This document shows, one piece after another, positions 25,501 through 33,650 of a stretch of DNA of 64,000 bases (position 1 is its first letter; each line of letters starts with the position of its first letter). Location of the stretch: NCBI GenBank assembly GCA_029204225.1, contig CM055108.1:21860326-21924325 (forward strand), given 5' to 3'. Position numbers and translations under genes: made by a program. The stretch comes from Diphasiastrum complanatum. Taxonomy: Eukaryota > Streptophyta > Lycopodiopsida > Lycopodiales > Lycopodiaceae. The notes below the pieces were generated by a model, which saw nothing but the letters and a program-made list of their open reading frames with translations, was not told the DNA's origin and made no database searches.

Positions 25501-27569
25501 TTGAAGAGGAGGTCCGAGTCTTAAAGGTATGGGAGTATGACATATATTGTCATAGTTCAAATTGAATTTCTATATGCTTCACTGTTCAGAGTGGCACTTT
25601 TCATGTTACATTTTGACCATTTGATGCATGTACTTGACTAATTAAGAAGATCTAGAAATCAAGAGAAGGTTACACCTACTCTAAGGAAGCGGATGGTGGA
25701 CGCGAACGTGCGTCCGGACGCGTCCGGTGTTTTTTTTTTCTTAATTTTTTTTTTGATTTTTTTGATGTTTTTAGAGTAAAAAAATTAAAAAAAAAATAAA
25801 TCATGGACGCGGATGCGGACTGCCCGGACGCGCATGTCTGTGTGACGGTGACCTACTCATGTTTTCATCTCTGTTAAAAGGACCCTCTACAAAGAGAATA
25901 TGATAGTTTTAAGTTTCTTAAAATTCAATCTGGACTCAACATTTTGGCATTCTTTTGAACTTTTATCACATGTTTTTGGATCCAGTCAGTTAAAGGCTAT
26001 GAAGCCACATGGGCTCATTCCATTAGTCATCTTTCACAAGCTTTTGTATCATGTTATGGTGTGGGACATGCTTCCTCAAATTTTCTCAAATGGGAAACTG
26101 CCCTGTGAAAATTTTTACAAAAGAATATATGGAAAAGGAAATCTGCTCGTACCCTTCCATATTTGATAATGCTCGTCTGTGCAAATCGACCTAATAAGCT
26201 CAAATCTTTCCCTTTTCCATTTTCTATATTCATTTGTTAATTCCAAAGCAGTATCTTTCTTCCTGTATACCATTTTCTCTCAATTCATTCCTCTTTCTCC
26301 AATTATGGCCTTCAATTATACAGTCATTTGAAACATGCCAGAATAGTTTTTAGCCAAATGATCATGATGGGTTGTTTCTGTCCCATCAGCTGTTTAGCCA
26401 CCAATTAACCTGGGCAAGAATGCTGGGCTTTGTCTAAATCATTCTGTCCTCCTTGATTGGAGCAACTTAAAAACCTATTAATTATTCAATTTATGGAAGA
26501 GTTTTACCTTGGAGGAAAAACACCAACTTGTGGTTAAGCAACTGCACCTGCCACCAACCATAGTTGCCCGTGACCAAATTTAAAGAAAAAAACGTATTTT
26601 TTTAACCAAAAAAATTAGCGATGCTGAGTCTTCAACCTATAAAAAATTATGCTGGAGATTTGATTGATTGACAACCATCCAGCTATGCGCGATGACTGCA
26701 CACGATGGCATCACCTGATATGGTTTTCAGGATGATTTTGACAACCATCGAGGGATTCCAGATATGCGCGATTGAGACAACCATCCAGTTCCGTGCTTTC
26801 TTTGTTGTAGAATCATCAATTTATTAACACTTATTGCTACTTTCAAATGTTCTTTATGTGATGTCTTGAATTCGTTCATCATGCGCATAATAAATCAAAA
26901 GAAAATTTCAAGTAATCATATGTTAGTTTTAAGAAGCTTGATTCTGACTAGATAAACAGATACAACAAGATTTTCACAGAAAACTATACACATTCTTCGT
27001 ATATCAAGATGCGTCCCTCAAAAAGAAGGAAGATGCGGCTTAATACCTGTTTTTTTATATTTAAAAAAAAAGCATTCTGACCCAGTACGTACCGGCCCAA
27101 AAGGGTCAGAGTGGGTTTCTAAGCCATCAACTAATCTCCTTAGTAAATCCTGAACATTTTTCAGCCTCACACATTTTTAGGTTCCTTGCATGAAATCACT
27201 TATTGCTGAGCTTGTGAAACCTATGGTTGGCCTATTTCACTTTTTAGTGTGGATTGATATAGATAGACACTCATTCTGTATGGTTATGGCTAGATCCTGT
27301 TTCTTATCTATATAATTTTACAAAAATGTATATAGAAGGCTAGGTTGGGGTAAACAACACACCTGTTTTGATAGAAAAAATGGATCAAAGAAAGTAATAA
27401 AGTCATGTCATCCTTTTGGTCTCGCTTGATGCAGGAATCCCATGATACTTTGCTTCAGTCTTTAAGGAAGAAGTACAGTTCGTCTGTCTCAGCTCGAGCA
27501 GCAGCTGCTTTGCTTTACCAAAATTGGGAAACTAATGGTGATGATGGTGCCCACAGGGAACCTTTGTAA
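831..27569 (+). CDS. Peptidoglycan-binding-domain, membrane and coiled-coil protein (8 exons)
   Basis: Eight exons (831-1505, 3712-3761, 7290-7413, 23518-23644, 23913-24703, 24915-25049, 25482-25526, 27435-27569) join at GT/AG sites in consistent phase into 2082 nt, or 693 residues. An in-frame TGA at 819-821 limits the start to 831; a second Met at 843 is possible. Residues 1-75 are basic and Ser/Ala-rich, as in a plastid transit peptide (inference). Residues about 217-280 form a PG_binding_1-like domain with the core [22 protein letters not shown] and [16 protein letters not shown] hydrophobic segment lies at about 342-356, and charged heptad-like helices at about 590-668 suggest a coiled coil. 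I do not recognise a named orthologue. It is not a matrix metalloprotease: no HExxH is present. Gymnosperms and mosses keep more plastid peptidoglycan genes than angiosperms, so a plastid-envelope role is possible but unproven. Confidence 0.8.
1506..3711 (+). other. Intron 1 of host gene 1
   Basis: 2.2 kb with no recognisable gene. The 2960-3260 part is rich in short repeats of the CAGATCTGCA kind and ends in a 26-bp perfect palindrome (3230-3255). Confidence 0.6.
3230..3255. repeat. 26-bp perfect palindrome
   Basis: Perfect inverted repeat without spacer, centred on GATCGCGATC, at the end of a tract of CAGATCTGCA-like short repeats in intron 1. Confidence 0.85.
3712..3761 (+). CDS. Host gene 1, exon 2
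   Basis: A 50-nt exon between tatacag and GG|gtatgt, encoding [16 protein letters not shown] plus two bases of a Gly codon completed by exon 3. It supplies the first helix and turn of the peptidoglycan-binding fold. The joined phase and domain logic are the main support; the exon alone would be missed. Confidence 0.75.
4880..5045 (+). other. Possible LTR relic (TATA-containing)
   Basis: A TATAAATAG box near 4915, followed by GATGGCT, TTTGGTT, TGTAGG and ATTGACTAC-like blocks, runs parallel to a second block at about 56990-57135. The second block is followed by a degenerate methionine-tRNA primer site. The shared order of motifs suggests two relics of one LTR family; the similarity is weak and judged by eye. 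Confidence 0.25.
5342..6060 (+). repeat. Tandem duplication, about 372-bp unit, two copies
   Basis: Copy 1 starts at 5342 and copy 2 at 5714, both with GTTGGAAGATCAGAGAGTGC. Both carry GGCGGCCTGACGCTCCTC, TGTTTTTGGATTCTATCC and GTTAACTGCCTCTCTAGTAA in the same order, ending near GATGGCTTCAC and a GTTCGGC motif. Copies differ by scattered substitutions and small indels. There is no coding potential. Confidence 0.8.
7290..7413 (+). CDS. Host gene 1, exon 3
   Basis: 124 nt after tttgtcacag, beginning with the last base of the shared Gly codon and then [17 protein letters not shown] and [17 protein letters not shown]. This is the diagnostic part of the peptidoglycan-binding-like domain. It ends at AAG|gtctgt in phase 0, before the 16.1-kb intron. 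Confidence 0.85.
7636..7655. repeat. 20-bp perfect palindrome
   Basis: GAACGGAACGCGTTCCGTTC is its own reverse complement, with GAACG/CGTTC repeats continuing on both sides. Confidence 0.85.
8330..8773 (-). pseudogene. Old chromovirus remnant, left part (integrase C-terminus, chromodomain)
   Basis: On the minus strand, 8690-8773 reads [14 protein letters not shown]...GHDS, the first-Asp region of a gypsy integrase. About 8570-8610 resembles the QGHASTEKL segment of the GPY/F region, and about 8340-8455 resembles the chromodomain stretch [13 protein letters not shown]. Frames are broken and the integrase core between these blocks is missing. Element A is inserted at 8773/8774, so this piece continues at 15358. 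It is clearly older and more decayed than A. Confidence 0.65.
8774..9224 (-). repeat. Element A 3' LTR
   Basis: 451 bp, bounded on the element strand by AGTTATGG and TTCATAACT (7-bp inverted ends AGTTATG/CATAACT). It contains a TATAAGTAG box at about 8929-8938 (reverse strand). It is followed inside the element by the polypurine tract. Confidence 0.9.
9225..9235 (-). promoter_or_regulatory. Element A polypurine tract
   Basis: On the element strand GTGTCGGGGAG abuts the AG that begins the 3' LTR, the expected place for plus-strand priming. Confidence 0.7.
9269..13888 (-). pseudogene. Element A gag-pol (broken single frame)
   Basis: From ATG at 13888 to TGA at 9269-9271 there are 1540 codons in one frame, so gag and pol are fused. 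Gag ends in a zinc knuckle [14 protein letters not shown], where the consensus His is Asp. Protease has DTGSTHSF (about 12540). RT has [13 protein letters not shown] (about 11700) and YFDD (about 11530). RNase H follows ([21 protein letters not shown]). Integrase (10663-9473) has [20 protein letters not shown] and [11 protein letters not shown]. Then come a GPY/F-type segment and a chromodomain ([17 protein letters not shown], about 9400-9465). Breaks are TAG at 11906-11908, 11582-11584 and 9473-9475, and frameshifts at about 10850 and 10665 that cancel out. Confidence 0.9.
14200..14860 (-). repeat. Element A leader with iterated GCGCCC motifs
   Basis: Between PBS and gag there are about ten matches or near matches to GGGCGCC/AGCGCC (for example around 14440, 14525, 14600, 14627, 14660, 14746 and 14846). 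No long frame seems real here. The same kind of leader occurs in element B and at 57905-58435. Confidence 0.6.
14896..14907 (-). promoter_or_regulatory. Element A primer-binding site (initiator-Met tRNA)
   Basis: On the element strand TGGTATCAGAGC directly abuts the LTR end CATAACT with no spacer. This is the classic plant LTR-element PBS. Confidence 0.92.
14908..15357 (-). repeat. Element A 5' LTR
   Basis: 450 bp, about 98 percent identical to the 3' LTR, with the same AGTTATG/CATAACT ends and a TATAAGTAG box on the element strand at about 15057-15066. Confidence 0.9.
15358..15700 (-). pseudogene. Old chromovirus remnant, right part (integrase zinc-binding region)
   Basis: On the minus strand about 15510-15540 reads [10 protein letters not shown], then degenerate sequence, then LL.SWP at the junction, matching the same region of element A's integrase ([10 protein letters not shown] ... 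LLQSWP). It continues in frame into the left remnant when element A and one copy of GTAGG are removed. Several stops show it is long dead. Confidence 0.6.
15701..16128. other. Unassigned intron sequence
   Basis: I see no gene or repeat that I can support between the old gypsy remnant and element B. Confidence 0.4.
16129..16577 (-). repeat. Element B 3' LTR
   Basis: Same family as the A LTR (shared TATAAGTAG-type box, AAGGAAGCTTC, GGGCCCAAGG and TGCTTATGCAT blocks, CATAACT end). It carries a 41-bp perfect tandem duplication (16158-16198 and 16199-16239) that element A lacks. The outer end reads ATTTATG instead of AGTTATG. It is followed by the polypurine tract CTCCCCGACAC (reverse strand purine-rich). 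Confidence 0.85.
16158..16239. repeat. 41-bp perfect tandem duplication in LTR
   Basis: Two identical adjacent 41-bp units starting AGCTAAGCTATG, near the U5 end of the element B LTR. The right LTR has the same duplication with changes; element C has a shortened form. Confidence 0.85.
16640..16870 (-). pseudogene. Element B chromodomain tail of pol
   Basis: On the minus strand [20 protein letters not shown] is followed by [10 protein letters not shown], parallel to the end of element A pol. Upstream of it (higher coordinates) the integrase is absent and the Trp-rich frame begins near 16875. Confidence 0.8.
16872..18204 (-). pseudogene. Trp-rich repetitive frame of unknown function (element B)
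   Basis: Minus-strand frames 18204-17317 (295 codons) and 17309-16872 (145 codons) adjoin with one frame break at about 17315. Together they encode about 440 residues very rich in Trp, with repeats such as [27 protein letters not shown] and [12 protein letters not shown] recognise no domain. Reverse translation shows ordinary gene-like codon use and long openness, and a nearly identical segment is in element C. Possibilities are a captured gene, an extra retroelement protein, or a repeat that happens to stay open. Confidence 0.55.
18376..18958 (-). pseudogene. Element B middle region: Cys/Asp-rich repeat and downstream frame
   Basis: Minus-strand 18958-18780 encodes imperfect repeats of the type VVACYD, VIACFD, DIVCLA from an AGCATGCAA/CAATATCAT-like DNA repeat. 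Frame 18831-18376 follows ([20 protein letters not shown] and so on). Probably parts of one polyprotein with the flanking frames, broken by indels. No known domain. Confidence 0.4.
18937..19514 (-). pseudogene. Element B gag-like frame
   Basis: A start [15 protein letters not shown] near 19514 shifts frame near 19460 into [14 protein letters not shown], followed by [20 protein letters not shown] and ISEWHDFL. The order (aromatic patch, Lys-x2-x-Ala, Leu-x-Gly-x-Ala-x2-Trp-Phe, Trp-x2-Phe) resembles the retrotransposon gag capsid domain. The sequence is different from the gag of element A. The family assignment is inference. Confidence 0.45.
20404..20767 (-). repeat. 79-bp repeat array in element B leader
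   Basis: AGGGCG(C/T)TGG starts at 20404, 20483, 20565, 20601 and 20680, and a variant at 20759, giving spacings of 79, 82, 36, 79 and 79. The last units are near identical over the whole 79 bp (GATGGGTTAG, CAGCCTCTAC, AAATCTG, ACGAAAGTGATG). Read on the element strand each unit carries an AACGCCC/AGCGCCC core. Confidence 0.75.
20768..21193 (-). repeat. Element B 5' LTR (inner end truncated)
   Basis: Matches the left LTR from GAGCTAAGCTATG onward, including the tandem duplication, and ends CATAACT before the TGCTC target duplication. About 30 bp at the inner (U5) end and the PBS are lost. Confidence 0.85.
21199..23517. other. Unassigned right part of intron 3
   Basis: No exon, RNA gene or element with matched ends that I can support. 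A TGTTGG...CCAACA bounded stretch (22015-22683) looks LTR-like, but has no target duplication. Confidence 0.4.
23518..23644 (+). CDS. Host gene 1, exon 4
   Basis: 127 nt after agtacag, encoding a polar linker beginning [10 protein letters not shown] and ending with the motif EPIREL, then CCAG|gtgatt in phase 1. There is no recognised domain. It is the first exon downstream of the two LTR elements in intron 3. Confidence 0.65.
23913..24703 (+). CDS. Host gene 1, exon 5
   Basis: 791 nt after cattgcag. It completes a Glu codon, then encodes [16 protein letters not shown], the hydrophobic stretch [15 protein letters not shown] (about residues 342-356), and a basic segment rich in Arg ([16 protein letters not shown]). 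The rest is a long polar, Ser-rich region ending in [10 protein letters not shown] at GAG|gtgtgc. A single short membrane span followed by a positive patch fits a membrane anchor. Confidence 0.75.
24915..25049 (+). CDS. Host gene 1, exon 6 (coiled coil)
   Basis: 45 codons between gttatag and CAG|gtactg, beginning [14 protein letters not shown] and ending [10 protein letters not shown]. The composition (Glu, Lys, Arg, Leu, Ala with heptad-like Leu spacing) predicts a coiled coil. Confidence 0.7.
25482..25526 (+). CDS. Host gene 1, exon 7 (coiled coil)
   Basis: A 45-nt exon after tattgcag encoding [15 protein letters not shown], ending AAG|gtatgg. It continues the coiled coil in the same phase. 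Confidence 0.7.
25690..25845. repeat. GC-rich arms around a T/A tract (intron 7)
   Basis: GCGTCCGGACGCGTCCGG-like sequence is followed by a long T tract, a short spacer, an A tract and then a second block GGACGCGGATGCGGAC...CCGGACGCGC. The arms are imperfectly complementary, so the transcript could fold into a long hairpin. CpG-dense in an AT-rich intron. Confidence 0.45.
27435..27569 (+). CDS. Host gene 1, last exon
   Basis: After tgatgcag the frame reads [15 protein letters not shown], then an Ala-rich [13 protein letters not shown] segment, and ends at TAA 27567-27569. No canonical AATAAA is obvious close downstream. Confidence 0.7.
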   Translation, partial: ESHDTLLQSLRKKYSSSVSARAAAALLYQNWETNGDDGAHREPL

Positions 27570-29380
27570 GTTGTGACATGAGGTGTACAATACAAATTTT
27601 GATAGTTATTAGGACATTCTTTTCTCAGTTGGGAAGAGACTATTGCAAGTGTAAATACTGTATACTATTAATACAACAAATTGATTTCTTGAGCGTGCTA
27701 CTGACAGAAATATCGGCATCTGCTGTAGATTTTTTTCTGGCCCTTTATCTTTGTGTCACTTGCTTGGAGTATGTAATTTTTGACTCTCTGTTTCTCTCAC
27801 AGCTCATACAGTGCTTTTAATCTCTACATGTAAACCTTCAATCTTTATACCCATTCAGTTCCACTAGATGCCTTTTTTTCTCCAAAGAGGTATACATGCA
27901 AAGGGGTCTCATTTACTCATGTTGGCTGGTGGTTATGTAAGCAGCATCGGTTGAGTAGCCTCAATGGAAGATAGGTGTCTACTTCTCGGTCTGGGAGGCG
28001 GGGGCAATTGCTGCATATGGAATACTGCTGTCTACAGCCATTTACTTCTTAGAAAAAGGGGGATCCTAATGATTCTTCCATTATCAGACGATAGTGAGAT
28101 GTGCTGTTTGCTGTCCTACCATTGCTATCTTTTGGCTGCTATTTATTACATTGAGAACCTAACCTTACAATCGGCCTCCTACTGATGAGTCTTAGCATCA
28201 CGATTATCTTTCTCTGACCAAGTCTCATTGGTGAACCTCAAAAATCCACTAAATTTGGTGAGACTTGTTGATTGGAGGCTATTATTCTTGCAAAGCAAGC
28301 AGCAAGCTTCTGTACACGATTTCTGGTAGCCCAAGCAGAAATAGATACTCAACCCACATAGCCTTGGGCTCCAGCAGTCCTTAATTGACTCCTCTGTTTG
28401 TATCTCATTTGTTTCAGCTTCTAGCCCTTCCACTTTGCATTTGAACAGCTCTAGTCCCAAGCTTCTGTCAAATGCTACAAAGCTTTTTTGGGTTTACATT
28501 TGGCTTCTCCTTTCAAGGTAACTGAGGAGGCTAAATGCTCTGAGGAGGTGAAGTATTATTTTGAAGTTTGAACATTTATTTCAGAAAGGGGGTCTCATCT
28601 GATTAATTGCCAAATTGTCATTGTCATCATAATTTCCTAAAATAATATAGCTTCACTGGTCCGGTCTTGGGGCATTTTGTATGAGTACTACAACTATTGT
28701 TATGCTGGTGCTGGAAGAAAGCGTGCAAGGTAATTACATCTCTCAAGCTAGAACATGGATCAATGCAAAGACAAATTGACATGAAATGAAATCTTTTCTT
28801 AATCCTTTGTAGTTGGCTAAGTTGGATAAAAGTGAAACTTGTGCGCTTACTACGTTGGAGCCTTTTGTTTCTTCTTGGCACTTCTTTCCATACAAAAGTT
28901 TTAACTACGTTTTATAAACAGATACCTTCTTTGCTAAATTGCAATATACATACGACATTGAGATTTTAGATGTACAAAGTATAATGTTCACATGCAATCA
29001 ATTCTTATTTCAAAGAACAACTATGTGTAAGGGTAAATAACTTAACATAATCACGTTCCAAAAAGATTTGAGTAAGATTTCAAAGGTCATAAATTTTAAA
29101 CATTCTTTGTTTGTTTCCCATTTCGTGGTTGGTGCACACTTTTTTTGAGCAAATGATCCTTCCAAGTCTATTTTGCATTTATTTATTTGAGCATCAATTA
29201 ACTTTGTATCTACTACAATGACAACCTTGAAATAGCGGTCCGTTCCTATTGGTTCAATTGACTGTTATTTCTATTCTTCTTTTAAGTCATAGAGTGTAGA
29301 CATTTCTTTCGTTGCCTTGTTTATCAAGCTAATTTTGTGCCTCTCTAAATTCTAAGAAATTAATACGAAAATCATGTTAT
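27570..29380. other. 3' flank of host gene 1, no gene seen
   Basis: AT-rich sequence; presumably holds the 3' UTR. No coding region or repeat that I can name. Confidence 0.45.
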
Positions 29381-29499
29381 CATGGAAAGTGGTGATGGTG
29401 AGTGGAGAAGCAAGCAATAGAATGGCGATCGTCAGCAAGGAACACTTTTCTCTTATTGGTAGTGAACAATCCTTCAAATAGGTGTTTACTTAGGTTTTT

Positions 29500-29960
29500 T
29501 GTTCATGCAGTATATTAGACAAATAGGCAATTATGACTATTGAATCATGTATGCCTTAATAGTTTAAACAATTCCTTAGATAGTAGCATAGATGCTTAGA
29601 CAATATCTTAGATAGTTAACCTTCCCAGCAGCTTACACATTTTGTTAGATATTGACTTTAGGCAATAACTTAGACACTGCCTTTAGACTAAAATTGCTCC
29701 AAGGTCTTGCCTTAAATTGAAAGTGTGGTCGTGAAAGGGAAGGCATATGCCTTAAATACTTCCTTAGATATTGCCTTAGATACTGGCTTAGACACTTTTG
29801 TGACAATTCTTTAGACAATAGCTTAGATGCTTAGACAATGTCTTGGATCATTGACCTTCCCAACAACTTAGACAGTAGCTTAGATAATAGGTTAGACACT
29901 TCGTTAAATACTACCTTTAGACGATATCTTAGATACAATAGCCTTTAGACATTTGGTCAG
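29500..29960. repeat. Degenerate CTTAGA(C/T)A repeat
   Basis: About twenty copies of TTAGA(C/T)A, mostly preceded by C or T and separated by 5-20 bp (for example CTTAGACAAT, CTTAGATACT, TTTAGACAAT), spread over about 450 bp. No coding frame. Confidence 0.65.
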
Positions 29961-30770
29961 CAAATGCCTTTGAATAAAACTCGAAGAGTCCCAAAGTAAA
30001 TCAACTTTGAACAAAGTGCCTTGAGCTCAAGAGCAAAGACTTTGACATGAATTCTCGAATTGCGACTAGGGATTGTTCCAAGATGCTTCATTATACATTT
30101 TATAGAAGGTTATCTTCCATTATACAAACTTGAGCATGACTAATTCGAGAAAAATAATGGTAAATGGAATAGCCATGCTATCACAACCACCTTAAACTTT
30201 TATCCAAGCAACAACAAGCCTCACGGTGACATCTAAACTCTTATGTCTGCGCACTTAGATCATGATAACCACCCCAATCTTAGTGTGCCTTAAACTACAA
30301 AATCGACACATTGAAACAAACTAAAATGCAATTCAGAATTGGTAGTGTTCAAGCATGGAGTGGAATGCAAGTTTCCATGGTTTACGAGTTCAGGTTGGTA
30401 CTAATTCAGTAGTCCTACTAGTGCCCTAGGTCGATTCTAGTTCCATATCAAAATAAAGACAGCCTAGAGTCGATTTAATACTAGGTCAGAATAACAAAGA
30501 GTCGAAATAGATGAATGACTGAAATGAGTGGGTCGAATTTTTGATTTCAATCCTAGCGATCAAAATAGACATCACTCAATTTGACCCATCAATCCAAACC
30601 AAGAACCGATTTATTTTGCAATTTGATTTGACTTGACCCAAGGTCAATTCTATTTCGACCCTAAATTGGAACAATCTATGTTTCTGTAGTTTCTTGAAGG
30701 AATTTTGACCTACTTCTTGTTCTTTCTACTTTGTATTGGATTAGTGCATGGAGTAAAATTGAAAGTCAAC

Positions 30771-33460
30771 AACCCCCTTAAAGATAACTTCATGTACTTA
30801 TGAAAATTTAACATATTCGAAAATTGAACATGCTTACTTTCGATCAAAGGTTTAATAAATATATTAGCTACCATTAAATCTATGTAACAGTCAACCTATT
30901 TTGGCATAAAAAATTTCTCTAACAAAGTGAAACTGAATTTCAATATGCTTGGCTTTTGAATTAAAATGAGTATTTAAAGTCATATATATACAACCAAGAT
31001 TGTCACAACAGATTGTTGTAGCTTTTTTTTGCATGAATAAAAAATCATGTAGCAGCAATATGATTCATACAACTTCTATAGCTACTAGTGTGGCTCCAAT
31101 ATATAATGCCTTTGTTGAAGACTGAGATGGATTTTTGTCTTTTGCTATTCCAAGAAATCGGTCCTCCTACAATGTAAAAGCAATATCCAAAAGTCAATTT
31201 TTTGAATTATGAATCACATCTCAAATCAAAGTCAAAATATCCATAAAGAATTATTGGTGTTTCTACATTATGAATAAAATACATTGCTAAATCTTTAAAA
31301 GTGATGAGCTATCTCAATATGCTTTGTTCTAGCATGAAAGATAGGATTTATAGCAATTTGTTGAGATGCTTGACAATAGATGCAAGGGATCTCCTCGGTC
31401 GTCATCCTTCAAAAGTTTTCTTAGCCAAAGGAGTTCTTTTGTTGATGAAGTCAAGGCCTTGTACTCGGCTTCACAAGAGGAAAGTGAGATAGTATCTTTC
31501 TTTTTGGAAAGCCAAGATATCGCTCCTCCACAAATGAAAGTAGCAAATACACTCATGGATTTCCTATCCATCTTGTCACCTCCAAAGTCCGAATCCGAGT
31601 ATGCCCTCAAGTGCAAGTTAGGTCCTTGATAGAGAATGCCAAAAAATCTAGTAGAAGAGATATATCTAAGTACTCTTTTGGCACTTTTCCTATGATGTAT
31701 CCAAGGACCTTGCATGTGTTGACTTAACTTGCTTACACAATAACTCAAATCTGGTCTAGTGATTGTCAAATAGATTAAAGAGTCTATAAGCTTTCTAAAG
31801 AGTATGATGTACTCAAAGGATACTTCATCACCATCATTAGAAACTTTAACAACATGCTCCATAGGGGTGTCAATCCCTGTACAATATTTCATGCCAAACT
31901 ATTCAAGAATGGAAGTAGCATACTTTGATTGACTTATAAAAGTGAAATCACTACCTCTAGACAGTTCTATTCCAAGTATGAACTTAAGAAGTCCTAGATC
32001 TACCATCTTGAATTCACTATACAATGCAATTTTAACTTTTTTTATGCCTTCACCATAATTTCCTGTCAATAAAGAACCAATATGATGATCTTTCCATCAT
32101 TACACTTGATGTACAAAGAAGGTTCATAAGAACTAATCACAAAGCCAAGAGAGTAGAGATAGTTATGCAACCTAGAGTACCAAGCCCTAGGTGCTTGCTT
32201 AAGGCCATTTAGGTTCTTCTTCAAGTGGAAAACCTTGTCTTCCTCTCCATCCTTGATGAAGCCCTCGGGTTGCAACATGTATATCTCCTCCTCCAAGTAG
32301 CCATCAAGAAATGCATTGGTCACATCCATTTGAAAGAGGTCCCATTTGAACAAAGTAGCAATACAAATGATCAATCTAATAGCTACAAGCTTTGCTATAG
32401 GTGCAAATGTTTCTTCATAATATCTGTCTTTAGTTTGAGGAAAACCTTTAGCAACAAGTCTAGCTTTGTACTTATCTATAGATGCATCTTGATTGTACTT
32501 TAATCTATAAATCCACTTACATGCAAGTGGCTTCTTCCCATGTGGAAGGTATACAAGATCCCAAGTTTGATTATCTACTAAAGCATCAAACTCTACTTGC
32601 ATTGCATCTCTCCAAACATGTGATTTACTAGCATATTCAAAACTTGGTGGATCTTCAAGCATTGTGGTTAGAAAGGAGTAAGAGGTAGTAGGATTTGAGT
32701 CTTCCCTTTGCTTTCCCTTCTCAAGGTAGGTAAGCCTTGATGGCTCGTCCTTGTTCCTTGTAGATCTCCTCGGTCCCTTTGGCTCTTGAGATTGATCCTC
32801 CAAAAGCACATCTTCATGAAGCTCCTCCTCGGGTCTTGCAAGATCTTGGACACATAGAGGAATAGATCTTGGAACATTGAGATTCATCAAATAAGACATC
32901 TTTACTAACTTTTACTTTCTTTGAAATATGACCAAAAATTCTATAACCTTTGCTATTTTCACTATAGCCAACAAAAATTTCTTTGAAAGAAGCTGCATTC
33001 TCTTTCTTTCTTGTTTCCAGAGGAATGTGGACATAACAAATACATCCAAACACTTTCAAATCTTTTACATTTGGCTTATTGCAATACAAGGCTTGATATG
33101 GTGAGATCCCATCAATGGCACTACTTGGAAGCCTATTACATAAATAGTTAGCACATGTTATGGCCTCTCCCCAAAATGAGATGGGTAGAGATGCATCTAG
33201 CCTCAAAGACTTTGCACACTCACATAGGCTTCTATTTTTCCTCTCGGCCATCCCATTTTGTTGGGGTGTAGGAACATGTGTAAGTCTCTTTTAATGCCAT
33301 TAGTCTCACAAAAATATCTCATCCTATTGGAGATATATTTTCCTATATTATCACATCTTAAAACTTTGATGCTAGAACTAAGTTGATTCTCAATAAGAGA
33401 TTTGAGGTGATGGAATTGTAAATACTGTAGCTCTAGATATTGTGGTTGATTCAGCCACAA
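30771..33460 (-). pseudogene. Ty1/copia element, truncated (integrase to RNase H)
   Basis: On the minus strand: integrase C-terminal part (33460-32814, GISPYQALYCNKPNVKDLKVF), linker, RT (32680-32066: KARLVAKGFPQTK, FQMDVTNAFLDGYLEEEIYM, LKQAPRAWY, ending just before the catalytic YVDD, which is lost) and RNase H (31892-31329: AYSDSDFGGD, SLSSCEAEYKAL, and a degenerate tail to about 30800). A purine tract at 30773-30779 precedes TGTTGAC at 30771, the likely start of a 3' LTR whose other end I cannot place. Gag and protease are absent. Several frameshifts. Confidence 0.85.
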
Positions 33461-33650
33461 AAATTTTGGACATTCCTTCCATTGTAAATTCTCTCCTGCC
33501 TCCTCCCGTTAATGTCAAACCTATAGTATATTTAGATTCTGATGATTATTTAAAATTTGAGATGCGATAGATAATATCGGCATGCCAATCCTCTTCCAAA
33601 TAGAAGAGATTGATTTTACTCTTAGTTTTAGAATCCTAGATTGTATGTAG

